Assembly (NCBI GenBank): GCA_016194725.1
Contig: JACQAW010000350.1
Location: 1 to 12,217 of the forward strand
Direction of reading: 5' to 3'
Length of the DNA: 12,217 nt
DNA from: Deltaproteobacteria bacterium
GTDB taxonomy: Bacteria; Bdellovibrionota; UBA1018; UBA923
Within the stretch, counting starts at the first letter, position 1. Each line of letters begins with the position of its first letter. The notes beneath the pieces were generated by a model. It ran no database searches and had not been told where the DNA came from. It saw nothing but the letters and a program-made list of their open reading frames with translations. A program made the position numbers and the translations under genes. Positions 5,875-12,217 of this stretch are shown here, one piece after another.

Positions 5875-6532
5875 AAATCTGATCCCTTCCCCCGACTCGA
5901 AAATCCACAAAGACATCGCCACTACGATCCAAAGCGGCGCCCGCCACGCCTTCCAGCTCGAGAATTCCCCGAACCGCCATTGCCTGCGCCCGATCGTTTT
6001 TCCCATACTTCGCGCGAGCTTCACCCCAAATACGCCGAGCTTCGATCATGATCTTCTCACGCACGGAATCGTGCTCGTCGGCTACCTTGACCGTGCCCTT
6101 AATGGCTCTAACCGAAAAAACTTTGGTGTCGACCTCAACGGTCCGGCTCTTGGATCCTTTTTTTGCAGCTATCACGGCCCGCACCACCAGCTTGATGGGC
6201 CCGGGCCTTTCGGGCTTGAGCACCGCCAGGCAGCTAAATATATTATCCCCGGTTTTCTGGTCGCCGTTTCGGGAATCCCCGTTATCCAACAAAGTGCAAA
6301 GGGGATCGCCAACTATCTCATAGGCCAGCTCGCTCGTCTTCTTTGGTGGACCCACAAGGTAGAGTTTAAGGCTGCCGCCGATCAACCTTTCATTCGGATT
6401 CAGAAAAGCCTCGACCACGATCCGGGATTTTGACGGCGTACCTATCACCTGAGGCGAAACACCGCGAAACTCCACTGGACTGGAATCGGCCAACACGAGG
6501 GCGGCAACGACGGCAGGAGCAAGAAGGTTCAT
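5849..6532 (-). CDS. Secreted hypothetical protein with a calcium-loop-like motif
   Basis: The 227-residue product begins MNLLAPAVVAALVLADS, a short hydrophobic stretch consistent with a signal peptide or N-terminal anchor. Around residues 83-101 is an Asp/Gly-rich loop (LLDNGDSRNGDQKTGDNIFS), the pattern seen at the edge of secreted beta-sandwich domains where the consensus is roughly DDG-NGD-GDGIYS. The middle looks like beta-sandwich, followed by a charged helix (about residues 150-180) and a C-terminal strand segment ending in GRDQIFTFEP. I do not recognise a function. Two cysteines (C79, C101) flank the Asp/Gly loop and could pair in the periplasm. It is transcribed divergently from the PilZ-like gene with 40 bp between start codons. 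Confidence 0.65.
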   Translation of the reverse strand: MNLLAPAVVAALVLADSSPVEFRGVSPQVIGTPSKSRIVVEAFLNPNERLIGGSLKLYLVGPPKKTSELAYEIVGDPLCTLLDNGDSRNGDQKTGDNIFSCLAVLKPERPGPIKLVVRAVIAAKKGSKSRTVEVDTKVFSVRAIKGTVKVADEHDSVREKIMIEARRIWGEARAKYGKNDRAQAMAVRGILELEGVAGAALDRSGDVFVDFRVGGRDQIFTFEPKQE

Positions 6533-6540
6533 CGTCTTAA

Positions 6541-6570
6541 ATTATACACCGAAGTCGCCGATAATTTCAC
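6541..6570 (-). promoter_or_regulatory. Promoter of the secreted-protein gene
   Basis: On the minus strand a perfect TATAAT (6546-6541) ends 8 nt before the ATG at 6532, with GTGAAA (6570-6565, four of six to -35) at an 18-bp spacing. The short distance predicts a leaderless or nearly leaderless mRNA. Confidence 0.5.
6560..6565 (+). promoter_or_regulatory. -10 element of the PilZ-like gene
   Basis: GATAAT (five of six to TATAAT) ends 7 nt before the ATG at 6573. No good -35 is visible. It sits within the minus-strand promoter facing it, so the two could interfere with each other. Confidence 0.35.
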
Positions 6571-6572
6571 AC

Positions 6573-6917
6573 ATGTTACCGCACCGAACGTCAATGCTCA
6601 CCAGAATACCGGCGATAATCAAAGTGAATGCCTCGGGTCAGCTGCTGGACGCACGCATTGTAGTGAGCGAGCTCACCAATGCCGGCGCTGAGTGTTTCGT
6701 GAATCGCTTCGTAGCCAAAGGGGAGCCGGTAACCCTGGTTTTTGAGCAACCCCACCACTTCGCAGTGAAGGGACTCATCGTTGCCTGGTATACGTTCACG
6801 ACCAGCACCAGGGTGCTGGGCCCCGACGTATTTCGTTATCGGGTGGGCATAAAGTTTCAATTTGCCTCGCCGGCGGAACTTGAGGCGCTCAAAAATTACC
6901 GGTCTGTATTACAATAG
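6573..6917 (+). CDS. PilZ-like domain protein
   Basis: The 114-residue product is one small beta-rich domain: RIPAIIKVN, then strand and turn segments VVSELTNAGAECFV and GEPVTLVFE, and a late RYRVGIKFQF that resembles the end of PilZ domains. PilZ proteins bind cyclic di-GMP through an RxxxR motif and a downstream D/NxSxxG motif. Neither is intact here: the second reads SELTNAG and no RxxxR precedes it. It may therefore be a non-binding (atypical) PilZ protein or another beta-barrel family. The start at 6573 is preferred over the in-frame ATG at 6594 because of the GATAAT hexamer 7 nt upstream. The gene ends 6 bp before the first membrane-protein gene. Confidence 0.5.
   Translation: MLPHRTSMLTRIPAIIKVNASGQLLDARIVVSELTNAGAECFVNRFVAKGEPVTLVFEQPHHFAVKGLIVAWYTFTTSTRVLGPDVFRYRVGIKFQFASPAELEALKNYRSVLQ
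6910..6915 (+). promoter_or_regulatory. -10-like element before the first membrane-protein gene
   Basis: TACAAT (five of six) ends 8 nt before the ATG at 6924, overlapping the stop of the PilZ-like gene. No convincing -35 is seen at the usual spacing. It could give an internal leaderless transcript. Confidence 0.3.
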
Positions 6918-6923
6918 TATGCA

Positions 6924-8048
6924 ATGTCGCAGGCACACCATGAGCATCGGGCTCTCACTTGGATGCACGGCCCGTTCGTGGACCTGGTACTCATCGGCTT
7001 CTGCTGGCTGCCGCTATACCTTGTCTACGCTGTTACCGCTTTATCCGATGCCAGCTTTGCCTGCGACGCCTATAACCAGCGCAGCTGTCCTGCCACAATA
7101 ACCGGCCTTATCGTACTGACTTTGTTCATCAATCGCCTGCACCGGCATTACACTCTCGGCTTCGCCTATGGCGACCCCAGCGAATTCAAGCGGCATCGAA
7201 AAATCTACCTTTGGACACCGGCCATCGCTTTTGCGCTCGTGGTTCCCTGCGCGCTTTACCGCGCGTTTGACCCCGGACCGACCAGGTCCGGGCTCTTCGT
7301 CGGATATGCCTTCATGACTGCGCTAAGCGGGGTTTGGCAGGTATATCATACCGTTTTGCAAAAATACGGTTTCCTGCGAATCTATTCCGCCAAGCTGCGC
7401 TTCGGCGACGCTCGCGTCGAGAAGCATCTTTTTTTTTCGTGGCTGGCTCTGGTGCTGGCCGGATCGGTGCACAAATATGCCCCAAGAGCGGCTGAAATTA
7501 TCTATTCCGGGCCGCGAGAGATCTGGTTTCTCGCGAACTTTTCGCGGTTTCTGGCGCCACTCGGTCTGGCATTGCTCGCGCCGTGCGCGGTGTATGCGGC
7601 AGTGGTCACGATTTCCTGGAGCCGAATCGAGTATCGTAATTTCACCCGTGCCTGCGTTCCCAAACTTCTTTTTGCGCTCTCGTTAGCCTTTCTCATGGCA
7701 AGTTTTATGCACTCCCTGCTCATCGGGGTCTTGCTTCTGGGCTTCAGCCACGCCTTCGAATACACGGTCTTCGTCAACGTGTTTGCCCTCCGCAAGTATA
7801 AATCGGTCCCGAATCAAACGGCCTTTTTCAACCTTTGGGTGAACAACGTCATTCCGTGCAACCTGGTGCTCACCGCGATCGTATACGGGCTGACGCTCTC
7901 ATTCAGAATGGAATGGGTGCGGCCCTGGGGTGTGCTCATCGCCTATGCGGTCTTCACTTCGACGCTGCATTTCCTATATGACAGCTTGCTATGGAAGGTG
8001 AGTAATCCTGACGTTCGCGTGGTTTTGCTGGAGCTTCGAAACCCATGA
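6924..8048 (+). CDS. Polytopic membrane protein with conserved histidines (paralog 1)
   Basis: This 374-residue protein has about eight or nine hydrophobic segments and should sit in the inner membrane. It is clearly paralogous to the next gene. Shared motifs in order are WxHxPxVDL (H15, D20), C-x7-C-P (C47, C55), HRHY followed by YGD (H73, H75), YHxxxQKxGFLRIYxAK, GFSHAFEY, and a C-terminal LHFxYDxxxWKxSN. Several conserved histidines lying in or next to membrane segments recall metal-binding membrane oxygenases and desaturases, but the spacing does not match a family that I can name. The coding sequence holds a T9 tract (7429-7437). Its TGA overlaps the next ATG (ATGA), so the two products are probably made together and may form a heteromer. 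Function unknown. Confidence 0.85.
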   Translation: MSQAHHEHRALTWMHGPFVDLVLIGFCWLPLYLVYAVTALSDASFACDAYNQRSCPATITGLIVLTLFINRLHRHYTLGFAYGDPSEFKRHRKIYLWTPAIAFALVVPCALYRAFDPGPTRSGLFVGYAFMTALSGVWQVYHTVLQKYGFLRIYSAKLRFGDARVEKHLFFSWLALVLAGSVHKYAPRAAEIIYSGPREIWFLANFSRFLAPLGLALLAPCAVYAAVVTISWSRIEYRNFTRACVPKLLFALSLAFLMASFMHSLLIGVLLLGFSHAFEYTVFVNVFALRKYKSVPNQTAFFNLWVNNVIPCNLVLTAIVYGLTLSFRMEWVRPWGVLIAYAVFTSTLHFLYDSLLWKVSNPDVRVVLLELRNP

Positions 8049-9157
8049 AGGCGTCGACGAGCCCCTTGAAGTGGATTCACAGCCCTCTGGTTGACCTGGG
8101 TGTGATCGCGTTCGGCTGGTTACCGGTCTATGTTTTATTTCTGGTGGCCTGGTCGGCCTGGAAGTTCGACAATTCCTGCGACGTGCTGACTTTATGGGCA
8201 TGTCCGGATGGCATTCAGTCCCTTATTGTTTTCGCGGGCTTCATTACCAGCGTTCATCGGCATTATGCATTGCCGTTCATCTATGGCGACCGTGCCGAGT
8301 TCGACCGGCATGCGGCTGTCTACACCTGGGTTCCCATTTTGCTTGCTTGCGTGGTCTTTCCCGCCTGCCTTTACCGGCTCCTGCCACCGGGCTCGCGACG
8401 CTCCATTCTCTATGGCATTTATACCTTCGTCGCGAGCGTAAGCGGAGTTTGGAATATTTATCACATACTCATGCAAAAATTCGGCTTCCTGCGTATCTAC
8501 GCCGCAAAACTGGGCTACGGTGAAGTAAAGCTGGATCGGAAGCTTTTTTTCACCTGGCTCGCGCTCGTTATCGTTCTTTCAGCCAGAGGCTACACCGAGA
8601 CATTTTTCCAATACCTTTCCGATTCCGGCTTTGGCTGGTCGGTGGTTCTGCTGCCGGCCACGCGTGTCGCGGCAAAAATACTGCTTGCGCCCACGGCTTT
8701 GGTTGCGGCTTACTGCACCTGGCAATGGGGCAAGATCGAGTGGCGTAATTATACCCCGGCGGCGCTGCCCAAGCTCATATTCGCGACTTCTGTGGCCCTG
8801 ATTTGCCTGACCTTCATGCAATCGCTGCTGCTGGGGTTCATCGTGTTCGGCTTCAGCCATGCCTTTGAATACTGCGTGTTTGCGAACCTCTATGCCTGCC
8901 GCAAATACCGCGGGGTGAACAGCGGGCCGCCCATGTGTTTCTGGAGTCGCGGCCCCCTGTTCCTGGGCCCGGTGCTGGCCAACGCCATACTTGTCGCGGC
9001 GGTGTTCTATCTTTACAAGGTACTGCGCTCCAATCCCCTGTGGGGCCTGCTGCCAGCCTACGCGCTCACCTCGTCGCTGCTGCACTTTTACTATGACGGG
9101 CTTATCTGGAAGATGAGTAACCAAAAAACACGGGAAATCGTGCTCGATTTGCGCTGA
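8045..9157 (+). CDS. Polytopic membrane protein with conserved histidines (paralog 2)
   Basis: The 370-residue product repeats the layout of its neighbour: WIHSPLVDL near the N-terminus, a C-x7-C-P pair (reading C-D-V-L-T-L-W-A-C-P), VHRHYALPFIYGD, YHILMQKFGFLRIYAAK, FGFSHAFEY and LHFYYDGLIWKMSN. All the histidines shared by the two proteins are kept, which suggests that both copies are active rather than one being degenerate. About eight or nine membrane segments are expected. The start ATG lies inside the stop region of paralog 1 (4-bp overlap), giving translational coupling and no doubt about the start. The gene ends 25 bp before tgt. The pair most likely arose by tandem duplication. I do not recognise the family. 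Confidence 0.85.
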   Translation: MKASTSPLKWIHSPLVDLGVIAFGWLPVYVLFLVAWSAWKFDNSCDVLTLWACPDGIQSLIVFAGFITSVHRHYALPFIYGDRAEFDRHAAVYTWVPILLACVVFPACLYRLLPPGSRRSILYGIYTFVASVSGVWNIYHILMQKFGFLRIYAAKLGYGEVKLDRKLFFTWLALVIVLSARGYTETFFQYLSDSGFGWSVVLLPATRVAAKILLAPTALVAAYCTWQWGKIEWRNYTPAALPKLIFATSVALICLTFMQSLLLGFIVFGFSHAFEYCVFANLYACRKYRGVNSGPPMCFWSRGPLFLGPVLANAILVAAVFYLYKVLRSNPLWGLLPAYALTSSLLHFYYDGLIWKMSNQKTREIVLDLR

Positions 9158-9182
9158 ATTGAAAAGTATGGCAAGGGTAGGC

Positions 9183-10334
9183 ATGAGTTTCAGCTTCAAC
9201 CTCAAGCACGAAGACGCCGGCACGCGCGCACGCCGGGGCGAGTTCCGCACCGCGCACGGCACGGTTCAGACGCCCGTCTTCATGCCCGTGGGTACCTTTG
9301 CTTCTGTAAAGACCATGGATCTCAAAGACCTGGCCGACGTGGAAGCTGAAATTATCCTGGGCAATACCTATCATCTGCTACTGCGCCCGGGCCAGGCGGT
9401 ATTCGAAAAATTTGGCGGCATTCATGATTTCATGGGCTGGAAAAAACCGGTACTCACCGACTCTGGCGGCTTTCAGATATTTTGCCTGCCCGAACATCGC
9501 AAAATTACCGAAGAGGGCGCCGCGTTTCGCAGCTATGTGAATGGCGACCTGTTTTTGCTCAGCCCTGAAAAAAGCATCGAAATGCAAACCGCGATCGGCT
9601 CAGACATCATGATGGTGCTCGACTGGTGCATTGAGTCCACCTCTGACCACGCGCAAACCCAGGTAGCCATGGAGCTCACGCACCGCTGGGCCCTGCGCAG
9701 CCTGGCTGCGCGCACTCGCACCGATCAGGCTTTGTTTGCGATCGTGCAAGGCGGCGTCTTCGAAGACCTGCGCCGTCGCAGCGCTGACTTTCTGACCCAG
9801 CACGCCTTCGATGGATTCGCCATTGGTGGGCTTGCCGTGGGCGAAACCAAGGCCGAACGCGAAGACCACACTGAGCTGGTTGCTTCAATGCTGCCAAAAT
9901 ATAAACCCCGCTATCTGATGGGGGTGGGCACTCCTGCTGACCTGCTCGAAGCCGTTTATCGCGGCGTGGACATGTTCGACTGCGTGATTCCCACGATGTA
10001 TGCCCAACGAGGCGTGGCTTATACCTCGCGTGGCAGATTTCACGTCACGCCGACGGCACTTCGCATGTCAGATGAGCCGCTCGACGCAAACTGCCCGTGC
10101 CCAACCTGCTGCAACTATCCCGTAGGTTATCTGCACCATCTGGCCAAGTGCAAGGAACCTACGGGCTGGCGACTGCTGGCTATCCACAATCAGGTGTATT
10201 ATCAGCGATTGATGCAACGCATGCGCACCGCCATCGAACAAGACCGCTTTCAGCAGTTCTACGACGAAACCAAAGCGAGCTGGTTGGCCATCGCCGCAGT
10301 ACGATCGGCTGACCCCGTTCATGATACAATTTGA
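9183..10334 (+). CDS. tgt: tRNA-guanine transglycosylase (Tgt family)
   Basis: The ATG at 9183 gives 383 residues starting MSFSFNLKHEDAGTRARRG, matching the usual N-terminus; in-frame ATG 9168 and TTG 9159 would add five to eight extra residues, and AAGGG lies upstream of 9183. The enzyme exchanges guanine for a queuine precursor at tRNA wobble position 34. TDSGGFQ (D93) and MFDC (D266, the expected nucleophile) are present, as is the zinc site C304, C306, C309, H335. Two segments differ from the usual form: the guanine-pocket DEC reads DWC (147-149), and the loop usually written PTRxxRNG reads PTMYAQRG (270-277), losing arginines that contact the anticodon in studied enzymes. It may belong to a divergent Tgt clade or have altered specificity. 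The substrate-binding-protein gene follows after 3 bp. Confidence 0.93.
   Translation: MSFSFNLKHEDAGTRARRGEFRTAHGTVQTPVFMPVGTFASVKTMDLKDLADVEAEIILGNTYHLLLRPGQAVFEKFGGIHDFMGWKKPVLTDSGGFQIFCLPEHRKITEEGAAFRSYVNGDLFLLSPEKSIEMQTAIGSDIMMVLDWCIESTSDHAQTQVAMELTHRWALRSLAARTRTDQALFAIVQGGVFEDLRRRSADFLTQHAFDGFAIGGLAVGETKAEREDHTELVASMLPKYKPRYLMGVGTPADLLEAVYRGVDMFDCVIPTMYAQRGVAYTSRGRFHVTPTALRMSDEPLDANCPCPTCCNYPVGYLHHLAKCKEPTGWRLLAIHNQVYYQRLMQRMRTAIEQDRFQQFYDETKASWLAIAAVRSADPVHDTI
10325..10330 (+). promoter_or_regulatory. -10-like element before the peptide-binding-protein gene
   Basis: TACAAT (five of six) ends 7 nt before the ATG at 10338, within the end of tgt. No clear -35 is seen. It may allow separate leaderless expression in addition to read-through from tgt. 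Confidence 0.3.
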
Positions 10335-10337
10335 AAG

Positions 10338-11885
10338 ATGCTGCGAGCCTTACTGCTGTGCTTCGTCCTTTGGGCGACCCTGATCTCTTCGTCATCTGCC
10401 GACCCTATGCGCTTGCGCCTGCGTCTTTCCTCGGGCCCCACCGATCTGGACTGGAGCACCGCTGGCTCACAGATCACCTCTTTCGTTTTCGCGAACATCA
10501 TGGATGGCCTTACCGAGCTGGACGGCACTCTGATCGCTCGTCCCGCCCTGGCCAAATCAATCGACGTTTCGCCTGACGGCAAAATCTATACCTTTCGTCT
10601 TCGCGAAGGCGTCAAGTGGTCTGATGGCAAGCCTTTGCGCGCCGAAGATTTCATCACGTCCTGGCAGCGGCTGCTTGACCCGCTTGACGTCAAGCCCTTT
10701 GCAGTCATGCTGAGCAACGTTGTCGGTGCCATGGATTACAGCCACGGCAAGCTCAAGGACTTCACACAGGTGGGAATCAAGGTCGTGCAGCCCAACGGAA
10801 TTGAAGTGACCCTGGTGAGCGCACAGCCCTATTTTCTGGAATTGCTGGCCAGTCCGGTTTTATTTCCAATGCGCAAGGACCTGCTCGAGGCGCATGGGCG
10901 ACGCTGGAGCGAGCCAGGAAAAACTGCCGTCCTGGGACCGTATTTGCCTGTATCCTACGAAAAGGGAAAGCGACTCGTGCTCAGGCGCAATGCTGGCTAT
11001 TACGGTCGCGCGCCACACATTGATTCAATCGACATCAGAATCATTGGCGAAGATGCCATTGCAACGGCCATGTTCGAGCGCGGCGAGCTCGACGTCGTCA
11101 TTCCGGTCAACTTCAAAGAGAGCGAATCATTGAAAAATACGCCTGTCTTTCGCACGGCCAGGCAGTTTCGCACGCGGTTTCTCTACTTCAACTGCGAAAG
11201 TTATCCGTTCAGCATGCCAAATGCGCGCAAGGCCGTCGCCATGGCGATCGACCGCTCGAAGTTGGCCTATCCCGGCAAGCAGGGTTTCCCATCCACGGAG
11301 GCCTTTACTCCAAATGAACTTTTTCCAGAGGGGGCCGACATCAAGGTTCCCTTCAATCTGAAGGCGGCAAAAGAAGCACTTGCCGAGGCGGGCGTGGTCG
11401 CCGAAAAAACTGCTCTGGAAATTGTCGCGCTCTCAAATGACGAAAACGCCATCGCTTTGAACGAGGTGGCCGACCAGCTACGGCAAAATCTGGGCTTGAA
11501 AGTCGAGGTCAAGCTGCTCGCGCGCGATTTTTTCATTAACCAGATAACCATACGTGCCGCTCCGCTTTTCTATCTGGCCCGAGGCGCCGAATATCCGGAT
11601 CTCAATTCCTTCATGTCTTCTTTTCTTTCGGACTCCGGCCTGAATACGATGAGGTGGAAGAACCCGAAATATGACGAACTCGTAAAAAACGCCGCACAGC
11701 TGCCCAAGGGCAGCGAACGCACCGCTGCCTACCATGAGGCATTGGAGCTATTGGTAGCTAAAGCTTATGCGGTGATTCCGCTGCACTTCGAGCACTTCAG
11801 CTATCTGGTGAGCTCACGCGTGAAGGACTTTATGATTTCGCCCCTGGGTGCCGTTAATCTGAGGACGGTTCAGCTTACTCGCTAA
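10338..11885 (+). CDS. Family 5 extracellular solute-binding protein (oligopeptide type)
   Basis: The 515-residue product opens with a signal peptide, MLRALLLCFVLWATLISSSS, with likely cleavage after SSSA. No proper lipobox is seen; the lone C8 is too early. The mature protein follows the OppA/DppA pattern: an N-terminal segment with PTDLDWSTA, then VFANIMDGLTELDG, DGKIYTFRLREGVKWSDGKP (the family 5 signature region, about residues 82-101) and AEDFITSWQRLLDP. Such proteins bind short peptides in the periplasm and hand them to an ABC permease. No permease or ATPase gene lies in the window, so it is an orphan here and may serve a distant transporter or bind a ligand for another purpose. It starts 3 bp after tgt and ends with an 11-bp overlap with rmuC on the other strand. 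Confidence 0.9.
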   Translation: MLRALLLCFVLWATLISSSSADPMRLRLRLSSGPTDLDWSTAGSQITSFVFANIMDGLTELDGTLIARPALAKSIDVSPDGKIYTFRLREGVKWSDGKPLRAEDFITSWQRLLDPLDVKPFAVMLSNVVGAMDYSHGKLKDFTQVGIKVVQPNGIEVTLVSAQPYFLELLASPVLFPMRKDLLEAHGRRWSEPGKTAVLGPYLPVSYEKGKRLVLRRNAGYYGRAPHIDSIDIRIIGEDAIATAMFERGELDVVIPVNFKESESLKNTPVFRTARQFRTRFLYFNCESYPFSMPNARKAVAMAIDRSKLAYPGKQGFPSTEAFTPNELFPEGADIKVPFNLKAAKEALAEAGVVAEKTALEIVALSNDENAIALNEVADQLRQNLGLKVEVKLLARDFFINQITIRAAPLFYLARGAEYPDLNSFMSSFLSDSGLNTMRWKNPKYDELVKNAAQLPKGSERTAAYHEALELLVAKAYAVIPLHFEHFSYLVSSRVKDFMISPLGAVNLRTVQLTR

Positions 11886-12217
11886 ATAGAGAGGGCAGCG
11901 GCAACGCGGTCGCGGGTATGGCCGCCGCTGGAACGGCACCCACCCCCCCCGCTTCACCGTCATGCTCCAGACGGTCAACCGACGTGGAGTAGTGGGAAAG
12001 ATGCGTGCTCGCCTTTTGAAACGACTCCTGCGCCTTGACCAGCTTTTCGCCGATCTCGTCAAACCGATTCTTGAATTTCGACAGATGGTCGCGCGCGAGC
12101 TGAATTTGCGAAATCGTTTTCTTCACGTCCTTGGCCATTTCGTAATACTGCAGCGACTTGCCAATCGAGTTCACGGTGATTGCCAGCGTATTTGGCGAAA
12201 CCGGAAAAACCTTGCTT
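11875..12217 (-). CDS. rmuC: RmuC family protein, C-terminal part (5' end beyond the window)
   Basis: The minus-strand frame stays open to the right edge, so only the last 113 residues are visible and the start is outside. The visible part reads VFPVSPNTLAITVNSIGKSL, then a charged helical stretch with FKNRFDEIGEKLVKAQESF and ASTHLSHY. This matches the end of the RmuC domain, where the family has a SPSTL segment followed by a helix with the pattern KF-F-EIG-L-KA-Y-A-L. RmuC proteins carry a nuclease-like fold and limit DNA inversion and rearrangement in Escherichia coli. The last 25 residues are a low-complexity Gly/Ala/Pro tail partly encoded by a G8 tract (11943-11950), beyond the conserved domain. 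Its end overlaps the convergent peptide-binding-protein gene by 11 bp. Confidence 0.85.
   Translation of the reverse strand, partial: SKVFPVSPNTLAITVNSIGKSLQYYEMAKDVKKTISQIQLARDHLSKFKNRFDEIGEKLVKAQESFQKASTHLSHYSTSVDRLEHDGEAGGVGAVPAAAIPATALPLPSLFSE

Noticed and set aside
8579..9262. Minus-strand 227-codon frame opposite the second membrane protein and the start of tgt
   Set aside because: It spans the ends of two well-supported genes and its translation has no recognisable domain.
1..12217. tRNA or rRNA genes, CRISPR arrays, insertion sequences, phage attachment sites
   Set aside because: Reading both strands gave no cloverleaf, regularly spaced direct repeats, transposase motifs or terminal inverted repeats.

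Overview
The window is a dense bacterial segment of moderate GC (mid-50s percent by eye). It has thirteen protein-coding genes on both strands and no RNA genes, insertion sequences or CRISPR arrays that I can see. A Gram-negative-type bacterium is likely from the periplasmic peptide-binding protein, Tgt, RmuC and a PilZ-like protein. I cannot name the lineage with confidence. Two style features stand out: most genes lack a Shine-Dalgarno sequence but carry a -10-like hexamer only 6-8 nt before the ATG, which suggests leaderless mRNAs; and all three convergent gene pairs overlap at their 3' ends.

Region 1 (1-5874) looks like a peptide- or small-molecule-modification locus. It holds a 5'-truncated radical SAM/SPASM enzyme translationally coupled to a Stf0-like sulfotransferase. 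A PqqD-like protein (RiPP recognition element fold) runs on the opposite strand. After a gene-poor stretch of about 470 bp come a nucleotidyltransferase-fold protein, a second radical SAM/SPASM enzyme clearly paralogous to the first, and a family 2 glycosyltransferase with a membrane tail. A stand-alone PqqD-like protein between two SPASM enzymes is a hallmark of ribosomal-peptide maturation. No precursor peptide is evident; three very small ORFs in the gaps are weak candidates. The substrate is unknown, and the locus probably continues to the left of the window.

Region 2 (5849-6917) has a secreted hypothetical protein on the minus strand and a PilZ-like protein on the plus strand. Both are driven from a 40-bp divergent intergenic region in which -10 elements for each direction sit 7-8 nt from the start codons.

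Region 3 (6924-9157) is a tandem pair of paralogous polytopic membrane proteins, coupled by an ATGA overlap. They share conserved membrane-associated histidines and a C-x7-C-P motif. I do not recognise the family; a metal-dependent membrane enzyme or transporter is possible.

Region 4 (9183-12217) is more housekeeping: a Tgt-family tRNA-guanine transglycosylase with unusual residues in its tRNA-recognition loop, a family 5 peptide-binding protein directly downstream, and the C-terminal part of RmuC on the minus strand, running off the right edge.
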